From NCBI GenBank assembly GCA_944325615.1, contig CALVAU010000132.1, positions 1 through 18,219 on the forward strand: DNA of 18,219 bases. Reading direction: 5' to 3'. The notes below the pieces were generated by a model. The model was not told where the DNA came from, did no database searches, and worked only from the letters and a program-made list of their open reading frames with translations. Positions 1 through 7,493 of this stretch are shown in pieces (the first letter of the stretch is position 1; every line of letters begins with the position of its first letter). This DNA is from Candidatus Gastranaerophilales bacterium. GTDB taxonomy: Bacteria; Cyanobacteriota; Vampirovibrionia; Gastranaerophilales; Gastranaerophilaceae. The position numbers were made by a program, and so were the translations under genes.

Positions 1-134
1 AAAAATTTTAATATATTAATTAATGTAAAATTATCTAACATAAACATCATGCTACCTTTTTTAATTCATAAAGTTGATACAGCTCTAACATTACTTGTTT
101 CGAAAATTCCTCAATATGGGGTACCATTTAAGAC

Positions 135-157
135 AAGCGCCATTAAGGCGCTTTTTT
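135..157 (+). terminator. Rho-independent terminator of an upstream gene outside the window
   Basis: A GC-rich stem AAGCGCC / GGCGCTT around an ATTAA loop runs straight into a run of six T. The T run follows the stem only on the plus strand, so it ends a rightward transcript entering from the left edge. No gene in the first 134 bases can be supported. Confidence 0.8.
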
Positions 158-169
158 AGTGCTGTTTTA

Positions 170-198
170 TTGAATTTTATATTTTTTTGTTCTATCCT
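170..198 (+). promoter_or_regulatory. Promoter of the metallophosphoesterase gene
   Basis: TTGAAT (170-175), a 17-base spacer and TATCCT (193-198). Only six bases (199-204) separate the -10 box from the ATG at 205, so the predicted transcript begins at or next to that ATG. This argues against the in-frame TTG at 187, which lies inside the promoter. The -10 box is imperfect, so the call rests on spacing and on the same geometry at other genes in the window. Confidence 0.5.
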
Positions 199-204
199 GC
201 TGCT

Positions 205-834
205 ATGGCTAGATTGATTGGAATTTCGGATATTCATGGTGAATATGAAAAACTTTGTACCGTCATCGATAAAATTGCCCCAAAAAATGATGATACTTTT
301 ATTTTCATGGGCGATTATATAGATAGAGGAGCAAAGTCAAAAGAAGTCGTAGATAAACTTATTTCCATGCAAAAGATTTGCAACTGCGTTTATTTAATCG
401 GCTCACATGAATATGCACTTTTACATGCCAATTCTGATGAATATTATAATTATTTATTTTGGAATTATGGCGGAGTGCAAACGGCTGAAAGTTACGGTTC
501 TTTTGAAAATATACTTAAAGTTCATGGGGATTTTTTCAAAAAACTAAAATTTTATTATATAAACGGCAATTATTTATTCATACATGCCGGTATAAGAAAC
601 GGTATTCCTCTTGAAAAGCAAAGTGAAGTGGATATGGTCTATATTAGAAAAGATTTTTATAATAACAAGCATGATTTGCCATATAAAATTATTTTCGGCC
701 ATACTGAATTTGAAAAACCTTTAATTCAAGAAGATAAAATCTGCATAGACACAGGATGCGGAAAATATAAAGAATCCCCGCTTACTGCTATTATTTGCGA
801 AAATGGTAAGGAATATTTTATAAATTCAAAATAA
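205..834 (+). CDS. Metallophosphoesterase, PPP-type serine/threonine phosphatase-like
   Basis: The 209-residue protein has the calcineurin-like phosphoesterase motifs in order: D9-I-H11-G, GDYIDRG (36-42), GSHE (66-69), HAG (127-129) and GHT (165-167). These build a two-metal active site in bacterial PPP phosphatases and diadenosine tetraphosphatases of about 200-250 residues. The third motif is normally GN-H-D/E; here the metal-ligand Asn is Ser67, which could weaken or alter activity. No signal peptide or membrane segment is seen, so it is probably cytoplasmic. The substrate cannot be told from sequence. I start it at ATG 205 rather than TTG 187 because the promoter covers 187 and the homologous part begins at MARLIGISDIHG. 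It stops four bases before the convergent VWA gene's stop, with no terminator between them. Confidence 0.85.
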   Translation: MARLIGISDIHGEYEKLCTVIDKIAPKNDDTFIFMGDYIDRGAKSKEVVDKLISMQKICNCVYLIGSHEYALLHANSDEYYNYLFWNYGGVQTAESYGSFENILKVHGDFFKKLKFYYINGNYLFIHAGIRNGIPLEKQSEVDMVYIRKDFYNNKHDLPYKIIFGHTEFEKPLIQEDKICIDTGCGKYKESPLTAIICENGKEYFINSK

Positions 835-838
835 ATTA

Positions 839-1675
839 TCAGAATTTTATAAATTTATACCCTCTTTTATCAGAAGATTGTTGTTGCTGTTGAGGTTGAG
901 TATTTTTCTCTTTTCCAAGCTGAACTGTACCTCTTGGAACATTAAAAGTATCTTCTAAGGCCGTTTCAAATTTTTGACGGCTGCCATCTACTTTATAAAA
1001 ATTTCCACCCGTTGAATTTGAAAGACACATTAAAGTATTGTCATTTCCTAGTTGAATAACATCAATTTTAATATCTTGTCTTGTCTTTATTAATTCTCTT
1101 ATATAAGCACAAGGATCGCCACCACAACTGTCCCCACCATCAGTTACAAGAATTATTTTTTTATCTTGCGCAACAGACTGAGCATTTGCACTTACTATTT
1201 TTATATTTCTCAAATCTTTATTTACTGTCTCTCGAAGTGCAAATTCTAAAGGAGTATCTCCTCCGGCTTTTGTTTCCTGCAAACCTTTTATAATATTAGA
1301 TTGATTTTCTTTCTTAAAATATGATACAAGCCTTGTTGCTCTGCAAGAATCAAAATATGAATATGCATTTGAAGATGAGACGTCACCAAAAACTCTCAAT
1401 GCAACAGCTGAGTTTTTTGGTATTTTAGGCAGAATATATATTAGAGTTTCTTTAGCTAAAGCAATCCATCTAATCATACTACCTGAATAATCCACCAATA
1501 GTTCAATAGCTTCTCCGTCAATATTTGAGCGTTTTGGACTTTGGACTATTTGAATCTGCTTATAAGTAGTCGGTGTATATACATTATAGCGTTCTGCAAT
1601 TGCCGGTTTGGCAGCTAAAAATGCAAAAATTAAAATTAATAATGATATTGTTATTTGTTTATTAATAATTTTCAA
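839..1675 (-). CDS. Secreted VWA-domain protein, paralogue C
   Basis: This 278-residue protein has a signal peptide (Lys/Asn-rich start, hydrophobic 9-22, likely cut after AIA27) and one von Willebrand factor A domain. The MIDAS metal site is complete: DYSGS (D62, S64, S66), T141 in GGDTP and D179 in VTDGG. Four cysteines (111, 184, 189, 217) match positions in the other two copies and could form disulfides outside the cytoplasm. A Gln-rich linker (260-266) leads to the terminal YKFIKF. The start codon is TTG, three bases after the stop of the 1679-2512 gene, with AAGG about 13 bases upstream, so it is probably translated from the same mRNA. VWA domains bind protein partners through the metal; the partner is unknown. 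It is closer to the 2643-3485 copy than to its immediate neighbour. Confidence 0.85.
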   Translation of the reverse strand: MKIINKQITISLLILIFAFLAAKPAIAERYNVYTPTTYKQIQIVQSPKRSNIDGEAIELLVDYSGSMIRWIALAKETLIYILPKIPKNSAVALRVFGDVSSSNAYSYFDSCRATRLVSYFKKENQSNIIKGLQETKAGGDTPLEFALRETVNKDLRNIKIVSANAQSVAQDKKIILVTDGGDSCGGDPCAYIRELIKTRQDIKIDVIQLGNDNTLMCLSNSTGGNFYKVDGSRQKFETALEDTFNVPRGTVQLGKEKNTQPQQQQQSSDKRGYKFIKF

Positions 1676-1678
1676 AAT

Positions 1679-2512
1679 TTATTTTACCTTATCTACATCT
1701 ACAAATTTATACTTACGCACTTTATCTGCTGTACCTTTTGGTACATCAAAAGTTTTTTCCAGCGCATCTATTATTTTATTATCATCAACTACTTTATAAT
1801 ATTTTCCACCTGTCGCTTCTGCAAGACATTTTAAGTTATCATTGTCACCAATAATTATTACATCTATTATTAGATTTTTATTTTCAACAACTGCTTGTCG
1901 TATATAACTACAAGGGTTTCCACCACAGGACTCATAACCGTCAGTTATGAGTATTATTTTCTTTCGCCCTTCAATAGAGGATAAATCTTTAACAGCCTCT
2001 TTAAGACCTAATTCTATTGGAGTCATATCCCCTATATGCCCTTTATCAAATCCGTTAATTATTTGAACTTTATTATTAGATTTGATGGGAGTAACCAATT
2101 GTGTGTTTTTACATGAATCAATATTTCTTTTAATCGCAGAACTTTGAGCATTTAAAGCTCTCATTTTTCTACATTCTCTAGCATTTGAAGGATTTGCATT
2201 ACAGTCTATGTTGAAATCACTTTGCTTAATTGAAGAATCAGGCATCTTTAGCTCGCCACCAAACAACCTTAAGCCTAGCTTTGATCCTTTTAGCTGAGGG
2301 ACGATATAAACTAAAGTTTTTTTAGTTATATCTACTGCCCATCCCATACTACCGGAAAAATCTACCAATAATTCTATTGCAGTTGGTTTCCCTGTATTTG
2401 AGTAATTGAATTTATTAGCATCATTCACCTCATAGCGGTTAAATTGCTCTGCATTGGCAGGCATTAATAAAAACATACTCAACAGAATTATTATAAAGAT
2501 TTTCTTATACAT
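1679..2512 (-). CDS. Secreted VWA-domain protein, paralogue B
   Basis: This 277-residue protein has a short signal peptide (hydrophobic 5-17, likely cut after ANA21) and a VWA domain with a full MIDAS: DFSGS (D51, S53, S55), T164 in GDMTP and D191 in ITDG. It shares the CGGxPCxYIR and LxCLAEATGG motifs with its neighbours. It is the most divergent of the three copies and has an extra cysteine-containing insert (C104, C114) before the shared C134. It ends with a basic stretch containing YKFV, like the other two. The start is ATG at 2510-2512 with AGGAT upstream and its own promoter at 2542-2570. It is followed after three bases by paralogue C, so the two form an operon. The role is probably metal-dependent adhesion or assembly at the cell surface or periplasm; the target is not visible. 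Confidence 0.85.
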   Translation of the reverse strand: MYKKIFIIILLSMFLLMPANAEQFNRYEVNDANKFNYSNTGKPTAIELLVDFSGSMGWAVDITKKTLVYIVPQLKGSKLGLRLFGGELKMPDSSIKQSDFNIDCNANPSNARECRKMRALNAQSSAIKRNIDSCKNTQLVTPIKSNNKVQIINGFDKGHIGDMTPIELGLKEAVKDLSSIEGRKKIILITDGYESCGGNPCSYIRQAVVENKNLIIDVIIIGDNDNLKCLAEATGGKYYKVVDDNKIIDALEKTFDVPKGTADKVRKYKFVDVDKVK

Positions 2513-2541
2513 TTTTGTTTATCCTAATACCTATTTTATTT

Positions 2542-2570
2542 ATTATATATTTTTTATTGCAAAACTTCAA
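2542..2570 (-). promoter_or_regulatory. Promoter of the VWA paralogue B-C operon
   Basis: Read on the minus strand: TTGAAG (2565-2570), a 17-base spacer, and a perfect TATAAT (2542-2547). The predicted start near 2535 gives a leader of about 23 bases carrying AGGAT before the ATG at 2512. The conserved 31-base block at 2583-2613 lies just upstream. Confidence 0.75.
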
Positions 2571-2582
2571 TTTATAATTAAT

Positions 2583-2613
2583 AAAAATGAACAATTATTA
2601 AAATATATCGTTA
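2583..2613 (-). promoter_or_regulatory. Conserved upstream block, copy 1
   Basis: Minus-strand pattern TAACGAT-N12-TTGTTCATTTTT. The same 19 fixed bases with the same 12-base gap occur at 3541-3571 upstream of VWA paralogue A, while the middle and the flanks differ. The outer parts form a weak inverted pair (AACGA / TTGTT). It sits 12 bases upstream of the -35 box. It may be a regulator site or a relic of gene duplication. Confidence 0.45.
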
Positions 2614-2642
2614 TAAAAGTATGAGGATTATGAGTATAATAA

Positions 2643-3485
2643 TTAATATTTTACATATTTATATTTATCAGCCAAAGGTTTGCTATTGCTATATCTAGGT
2701 GTTTTCTCTTTATAAGTCGGTTTTTCTTTATATCGTTCTGAGGCAACTGTGCCTTTTGGAACTTCAAAAGACATCTCAAAAGCTGACTCGAATTTTTGCC
2801 GGCTGCCATCTATTTTATGGAAAGTACCGCCTGTAGCTTCAGCAAGACATGCTAAACGATTATCGTTGCCTAATTGTACAACATCAATTTGTATATCTTT
2901 TCTTGTTTTCATTAATTGTCTTATATATGCGCAAGGATCACCCCCACAATTTTCACCACCATCTGTTACTAATATTATTTTCTTATTTTTATATGTTCTA
3001 TTTCTGTCATATACTCTAACATTTTTAAAGTCTTTTTCTACGGTTTCTCTAAGTCCCAATTCTATCGGAGTTACTCCGCCGATTTTTGAATTCGATAAAC
3101 CGTTTAAGATTTCAGATTGGTTATTCTTTGATAACCTTGCCACCTGTCTTGTTGCCTGACAAGAACTTTCATAATATACCCCGTTTCCGGCTCTATCGCC
3201 AAATACTCTTAATGAAACGGCTGCATTTTGAGAAACTCTAGGAAGAATAGCCTCTAAGGTTTCTTTAGCCACCCCAATCCATCTGCCCATACTGCCTGAA
3301 TAATCCACCAGCAGTTGAACAGCTTCGCCATGAATTGAAACTCTTTGAGGCGGTTTATTAAGCCTGTTAAGTTGTTTATAGGCATTTGGTGAATAAACCT
3401 TAAATCCGCCAGCAAATACCGGTATAGAAAATATATTTAGTATAAAAAACATAGTAATTATAGATATACCAATTTTCTTTTTCAA
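2643..3485 (-). CDS. Secreted VWA-domain protein, paralogue A
   Basis: The 280-residue protein has a signal peptide (MKKK, hydrophobic 6-22, likely cut after FAG26) and a VWA domain with a complete MIDAS: DYSGS (D61, S63, S65), T139 in GGVTP and D175 in VTDGG. Cysteines 109, 180, 185 and 213 match those of paralogue C. After the conserved FEVPKGTV, a Lys/Pro/Tyr-rich linker leads to the terminal KYKYVKY. I place the start at TTG 3483-3485 because a consensus GGAGG lies five bases upstream. The longer frame from TTG 3497 would begin inside that ribosome binding site. It is first in the leftward series, separated from paralogue B by 130 bases that hold B's promoter. It is divergent from the envelope operon at 3635-8474, suggesting joint function, but this is inference. 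Confidence 0.87.
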   Translation of the reverse strand: MKKKIGISIITMFFILNIFSIPVFAGGFKVYSPNAYKQLNRLNKPPQRVSIHGEAVQLLVDYSGSMGRWIGVAKETLEAILPRVSQNAAVSLRVFGDRAGNGVYYESSCQATRQVARLSKNNQSEILNGLSNSKIGGVTPIELGLRETVEKDFKNVRVYDRNRTYKNKKIILVTDGGENCGGDPCAYIRQLMKTRKDIQIDVVQLGNDNRLACLAEATGGTFHKIDGSRQKFESAFEMSFEVPKGTVASERYKEKPTYKEKTPRYSNSKPLADKYKYVKY

Positions 3486-3490
3486 AAAGG

Positions 3491-3495
3491 CCTCC
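3491..3495 (-). promoter_or_regulatory. Ribosome binding site GGAGG that fixes the TTG start of paralogue A
   Basis: GGAGG on the minus strand, followed by CCTTT and TTG at 3483-3485. The five-base spacing is ideal, so the 280-residue version of the protein is preferred over one starting at 3497. Confidence 0.8.
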
Positions 3496-3512
3496 AATAA
3501 ATAATTTTTCCG

Positions 3513-3542
3513 ATTAAATTTCCCTTAATATAATAAAGTCAA
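3513..3542 (-). promoter_or_regulatory. Possible promoter of VWA paralogue A
   Basis: Minus strand TTGACT (3537-3542), an 18-base spacer and TTTAAT (3513-3518), or ATTTAA with 17 bases. It predicts a leader of about 20 bases containing GGAGG, similar to paralogue B. An alternative is TTGTTC-N16-TATTAA slightly upstream. The AT-rich context makes the choice uncertain. Confidence 0.4.
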
Positions 3543-3571
3543 AAATGAACAAATAATTTACAAAATCGTTA
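3541..3571 (-). promoter_or_regulatory. Conserved upstream block, copy 2
   Basis: Same TAACGAT-N12-TTGTTCATTTTT pattern as at 2583-2613. Here it abuts the candidate -35 box of paralogue A and ends 18 bases before the -35 box of the divergent operon promoter (3590). A protein bound here could act on both directions. Confidence 0.45.
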
Positions 3572-3589
3572 AATATATATAAAGTTTTA

Positions 3590-3618
3590 TTGCAAAAGAA
3601 GCCTTATACAATTATAAT
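3590..3618 (+). promoter_or_regulatory. Promoter of the VirB10-like/TonB-like operon
   Basis: TTGCAA (3590-3595), exactly 17 bases, then a perfect TATAAT (3613-3618). The start near 3625 leaves a leader of about 10 bases, just enough to include AGGA (3626-3629) before ATG 3635. An in-frame TTG at 3590 lies in the -35 box and cannot be the start. Confidence 0.8.
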
Positions 3619-3634
3619 TTTGTGTAGGATGGAT

Positions 3635-4903
3635 ATGAAAAAGTTTCTAATATTTTTAGTAACAATATTTTTAACGGCATCGACTGCATTCGCTGCTGAT
3701 GTATCACGTCTTTATAAAATAAAAGACGCAAAAACTGATAACCTTGAAAAAATACTTACTCCCTACTTAAAAAGGCTCTATCCTAATGCTATTTTGAAAA
3801 ATAATTGCTATATATTGGAAGATACCAATAAAAAATATTTTTATGTTGTAATTTTATCTCAAAAAGATGATACTTCATATTTTTATTACATGTCCAATAA
3901 TGAGGAAGAAGATTTAAGAAAAAGCCTTTTAAAAACACTCAAAAATAATGATTTCAAGCCGAAAAAAGTTTTCGATTCTAGTTTGAAAAGCTTTTTCTAC
4001 GGTGAAGCTTATACTAATTTAGCGCACAGCAACGTTAATGTTAATTTAAGAGCAAAACAAACTAATCAGGATATTGTACAAACTCAACAAAATCCCCAGC
4101 CAGTTGATGCAAAAAGCATAAATTACGACTTCAGTGATGAAGCTCAAGCTCGATTTGACGGCAATTATCAGCAACCTCAAGGGGGAATTGTTAAACTTAA
4201 TCAGACCGCAAAACAAGAAGCCCCAATTGAATTAAATCCTAATGTTGTAAGACTTCCGCAAATTGGTGCTCCACCTAATACAAATCTACCATATAATGCT
4301 CCTGTATATAGCCAAAGACAAACTCAAAATTATCAAAATTCTGGAAATGTTTTATCAGGAAGTGTCGTATATATTCAAGATGGTGCAACGTTTACAGCAA
4401 TGTTGTTATCTGATATAAGCTCAGACAGTCTTGTAAATAATGATAGAATTAGTGCAGAACTTGATGCGGATTGGATTTATAACGGTTATTTAATAGCTCC
4501 TGCAGGAAGTATTCTTAACGGTCGAGCAATAGAGACAAGACGAGCCGGATTTGCAATGGCAAACGGACAAATAGGACTTTTGTTTGATGAAATTATGACA
4601 CCTGACGGCAACGTGATTCCATTAAAGACAAATAAAGTATATATAACAGGCAATTCTACAAGAGCATTAAATATAACCAAAAGAATTGCAGGCGGTGCAG
4701 CAACTGGACTTTTGCTCTCTGCGATTTCAATGCTTCTTGGTGCAGATCCAACAAGTGCAATAATTGCAGGAACATCCATCGGCGCAGGAGCAGGTGCAAT
4801 TTCAGCAATCTCAGCAAAAGGAGAAGAAATAAATCTGATTGAAGGATCTCAATTACAAATTATGCTGATTGAACCTCTTACCGTACAAATTTACCGACAA
4901 TAA
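3635..4903 (+). CDS. Secreted protein with VirB10/TrbI-like C-terminal domain
   Basis: The 422-residue protein has a cleavable signal peptide (MKKFLIFLVTIFLTASTAFA, cut before Ala-Asp 21-22). An N-terminal globular region of unknown fold (22-130) and a Gln/Asn/Pro-rich linker (140-235) follow. The C-terminal domain (about 238-420) resembles the VirB10/TraB/TrbI barrel: SGSVVYIQDGATFTAMLLSDISS, then YLIAPAGSILNG, then MANGQIGLLFDEIMTPDG. A Gly/Ala-rich segment (353-392) could insert in the outer membrane, as the VirB10 antenna does. VirB10 normally has an inner-membrane helix and works with VirB7/VirB9; here the N-terminus looks like a signal peptide and no other T4SS gene is near. ATG 3635 has AGGA five bases upstream. 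It is the first gene of a four-gene operon. Confidence 0.75.
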   Translation: MKKFLIFLVTIFLTASTAFAADVSRLYKIKDAKTDNLEKILTPYLKRLYPNAILKNNCYILEDTNKKYFYVVILSQKDDTSYFYYMSNNEEEDLRKSLLKTLKNNDFKPKKVFDSSLKSFFYGEAYTNLAHSNVNVNLRAKQTNQDIVQTQQNPQPVDAKSINYDFSDEAQARFDGNYQQPQGGIVKLNQTAKQEAPIELNPNVVRLPQIGAPPNTNLPYNAPVYSQRQTQNYQNSGNVLSGSVVYIQDGATFTAMLLSDISSDSLVNNDRISAELDADWIYNGYLIAPAGSILNGRAIETRRAGFAMANGQIGLLFDEIMTPDGNVIPLKTNKVYITGNSTRALNITKRIAGGAATGLLLSAISMLLGADPTSAIIAGTSIGAGAGAISAISAKGEEINLIEGSQLQIMLIEPLTVQIYRQ

Positions 4904-4918
4904 ATCGAAAGGATTGAT

Positions 4919-6526
4919 ATGACCGTTATAATAACTTCTCAAAATAATGAAAAGATTTTCAGAGAAAAAGATTTCATAATAATCGGCTCAAATTCTGATT
5001 GTGATTATAAAATAAATGTCGGTTACGATTTTATGCTGACTCTGCAATATGATGAAAATACTAATAAATGCACAATTATAAATAATTTTTCAAACCCAAA
5101 AATCCTTTTTAGGGGCGAACCGTTTAAGGGGAAAATTATATTTGAAAAGTTTTGCAAACTGAAATTTGAAAACAGTGAAGAATTTATCGGGATTAAAATT
5201 CCTGAAAAAGAAGCTCAACCGATAAGTCAAATTGCACAAAAAGAATTGACACAAAAAGAAGTATCTGAATTATACGGTAACGATATAAATACAGAAGTAA
5301 AACTCAAATTAGAAAAGAAAAAATCCGATATTGAAAAAAGTAGAGTTGCAATAACAAAACAGATTGCATTTTCAATTAATAATTTAAAGAAACGACTTTC
5401 TTTAAATTTTAAGGCTTCTATTATTTTAAATATAGCACTAGTTTTCAGCACAATAGTTATGACATTTGGAATTACCAATTATCTTATGGGACTTCCGATT
5501 TCAGATACTGTGGCATTTATGAATATGCCTACAAACATAAAAATGCTTGTATTATTCTCTGTACTTACTTATGCGATATCTTTATCCCTAAAACAGGGTA
5601 TATATCTATTTTTGCAAAACAAGGATACCGCAAAGCCCATATATGGTGCCAAATTTGCACAAAATTTTCTAATTTTTCTTTCGACAGCTTTTATGCTTGC
5701 CTTTTATACGATAAATATGATTTATTATATGAATCCTAACGGAAGAATTTTTTACGGAGCATTGATTTCTCTGTTCTTTGTAATGCTAAATGCCACAATC
5801 GCATTTGCATGCGGATACTTTAAATACAGCAGCCAAAAACTTTCTATGGAACTTGATAAATATGAGTACCGAGAAGACTTTGAACTGGTTTTGAATGAAT
5901 ACCAAAGCTGGATTGACATGTTCATAAACAGCTTAAGTTCTGTAAAAATCAACTATATCAAAGATAAAACTTTTACACTCCAACTAAAGGCCGTAGGCGA
6001 AATAGTTTTAGGTATATTAACGGCTCCGTTTTTGGCTTATGGCGTATCAAATACGCTTGCAATGTGTTTCCCTGAAGCTGCGGGCTGGATAAGAATTTCA
6101 GGATTAAGATTTTCTCCTGTATTTTTAATTCTAGCTACAATGCTTATTATCTTTGCATTTTTTACAATAGCAAACGGATTTTTGACAATGAGAAAAATAA
6201 GCGGATCAGATATTATCAAACTCGACGGATTTAGAAACTATCTATCGCACGGAGTCGATATTTTGGGACTTCAAAATGTTAGATCTTTAGAAAAAGAACG
6301 TGTGAGATTATTTATAATCGGAGTTTCCATAATTTTTATAGAATTCACAATGAACACATCCTTTTTTATGACGGAAATAGGCGCAGATTTAGGCGGATTA
6401 TTTTTAAGTTTTGTCGCAGCTTCAGTTCCGACAGCACTTTTAATAGCTGAGACTTATATTTTAAGCCGCACAAATTTTGAATTTTACGTATGCGATTCTC
6501 TAATTTCAAAGCTGGATAGAAAATGA
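4919..6526 (+). CDS. FHA-like domain fused to an eight-helix integral membrane protein
   Basis: In this 535-residue protein, residues 1-94 resemble a degenerate forkhead-associated (FHA) fold: short beta-like stretches with IIGSNSDCDYKIN (21-33) where FHA domains have GR...CDI, then NNFSN. A charged helical stretch (100-165) follows. About eight hydrophobic segments come next, near 166-190, 207-224, 247-270, 277-300, 358-381, 398-421, 462-480 and 490-513. A soluble helical section (305-357) separates the fourth and fifth. I recognise no named family, and no transporter or enzyme motif stands out. The start at ATG 4919 has AAAGGA six bases upstream, 15 bases after the preceding stop. Its stop overlaps the next start (ATGA), indicating coupled translation. 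Role inferred: inner-membrane platform of the apparatus encoded by 3635-8474. Confidence 0.6.
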   Translation: MTVIITSQNNEKIFREKDFIIIGSNSDCDYKINVGYDFMLTLQYDENTNKCTIINNFSNPKILFRGEPFKGKIIFEKFCKLKFENSEEFIGIKIPEKEAQPISQIAQKELTQKEVSELYGNDINTEVKLKLEKKKSDIEKSRVAITKQIAFSINNLKKRLSLNFKASIILNIALVFSTIVMTFGITNYLMGLPISDTVAFMNMPTNIKMLVLFSVLTYAISLSLKQGIYLFLQNKDTAKPIYGAKFAQNFLIFLSTAFMLAFYTINMIYYMNPNGRIFYGALISLFFVMLNATIAFACGYFKYSSQKLSMELDKYEYREDFELVLNEYQSWIDMFINSLSSVKINYIKDKTFTLQLKAVGEIVLGILTAPFLAYGVSNTLAMCFPEAAGWIRISGLRFSPVFLILATMLIIFAFFTIANGFLTMRKISGSDIIKLDGFRNYLSHGVDILGLQNVRSLEKERVRLFIIGVSIIFIEFTMNTSFFMTEIGADLGGLFLSFVAASVPTALLIAETYILSRTNFEFYVCDSLISKLDRK

Positions 6527-7491
6527 TAAAAATATATTTAATTTCAATCGGAATAATTATGATGATTCTGACAGTTACTGTCGGAATAGTTAAGCCTGGA
6601 ATAAATAAGCAAGTCCAATTTACACAAAACGACTTTCAAATAACAAACACAGAACTTGCTCAAAATCCTGATGCTACTCATAAATTGCCAGAAGAAAAAG
6701 TTAAAATCGTTAATACAGAATTGCAAGAGACAAAAAACGTAGAAAAAACTATTAAATCAACAGATACTAAAATAAATCAGATAACAAAAGTTGTTGAAAA
6801 TAAAGAAAATACAAGTGTAAAAAATATTCAAATCAAAAAAACGCCTGAAAAAATTAAAACAGAAACTAAAACAATAAAAACAACATCCCCAAAAAGTCAA
6901 ACTAAAACAGTATCAACCACTCAAACACAAAAGCCTACAACTCAAGAAAAAACAGTAGAAATACCAAAATCAGTAAAAGATATTCTAAATAAAAAAAACT
7001 CACCAGAACAACAAAAACCTGAGCAAAAGGAAAGCAAACCGGTAAAACTTCCACAAGTCAACCCAACTCAAACGGCAGAACAAATTCAAAAAACAATTGA
7101 AACGGTACCTGAAAATGAAAGACCGCTAACAGAGCAAGAGGAAATTATTGTCTGGAATATCTGGAGAAGCAATTTACAAAACCAAATTATGAAAGACACT
7201 CAAATCGCCGCTCCCATTGGTACTACATTCAAATTTTCATTTACGGTAGATAAAAGAGGACAAATATCTAATTTGAAAACTTGGGCAGTACCATCCAGTT
7301 ATAACAGCATTGCAATAAATTATCTAAAACCGCTTATTCTTAGCTATCAGGGAAAATCAATCTTAAACTTTCCGGCTCGCACAAAACGTGTTATAACTAA
7401 TGTAACAGGCGGATTTGTAATTTCAACTCAAGACCGCTTCAGCACACCAAATGATTTTCAAGATATAGAAAGAATCAAAACTCTGAGGTAA
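6523..7491 (+). CDS. Single-pass periplasmic protein with TonB/TolA-like C-terminus (first copy)
   Basis: The 322-residue protein has a hydrophobic N-terminal anchor (3-22), a long Lys/Thr/Gln/Pro-rich linker (about 40-195) of the kind that spans the periplasm, and a compact C-terminal domain (about 200-302). That domain shows an amphipathic helix (EEIIVWNIWRSNLQNQI), a beta strand plus turn (FKFSFTVDKRGQISNLKTW) and a second helix (SIAINYLKPLI), the pattern of TonB/TolA C-terminal domains. No ExbB/ExbD or TolQ/R genes are adjacent. Its start overlaps the previous stop by four bases, and two bases separate its stop from the next start. The linker contains ILNKKNSPEQQK (154-165), echoed in the next protein. 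Function inferred: a periplasm-spanning link between membranes. Confidence 0.65.
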   Translation: MIKIYLISIGIIMMILTVTVGIVKPGINKQVQFTQNDFQITNTELAQNPDATHKLPEEKVKIVNTELQETKNVEKTIKSTDTKINQITKVVENKENTSVKNIQIKKTPEKIKTETKTIKTTSPKSQTKTVSTTQTQKPTTQEKTVEIPKSVKDILNKKNSPEQQKPEQKESKPVKLPQVNPTQTAEQIQKTIETVPENERPLTEQEEIIVWNIWRSNLQNQIMKDTQIAAPIGTTFKFSFTVDKRGQISNLKTWAVPSSYNSIAINYLKPLILSYQGKSILNFPARTKRVITNVTGGFVISTQDRFSTPNDFQDIERIKTLR

Positions 7492-7493
7492 AA

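Noticed and set aside
1..158. Reading frame open from the left edge to a TAG at 156-158, possibly a C-terminal gene fragment
   Set aside because: Its end runs through the terminator stem and T run at 135-157, the residues look like AT-rich noise, and no motif is recognisable.
187..204. TTG at 187 as the start of the metallophosphoesterase
   Set aside because: It lies inside the predicted promoter, has no ribosome binding site, and the homologous region starts at ATG 205.
2749..3159. 136-codon frame on the plus strand inside VWA paralogue A
   Set aside because: It is antisense to a clear VWA gene with signal peptide and MIDAS, and has no ribosome binding site or recognisable protein features.
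3590..3634. Extended N-terminus of the VirB10-like protein from TTG 3590
   Set aside because: It would start in the -35 box of a near-consensus promoter and would hide the signal peptide that begins at ATG 3635.
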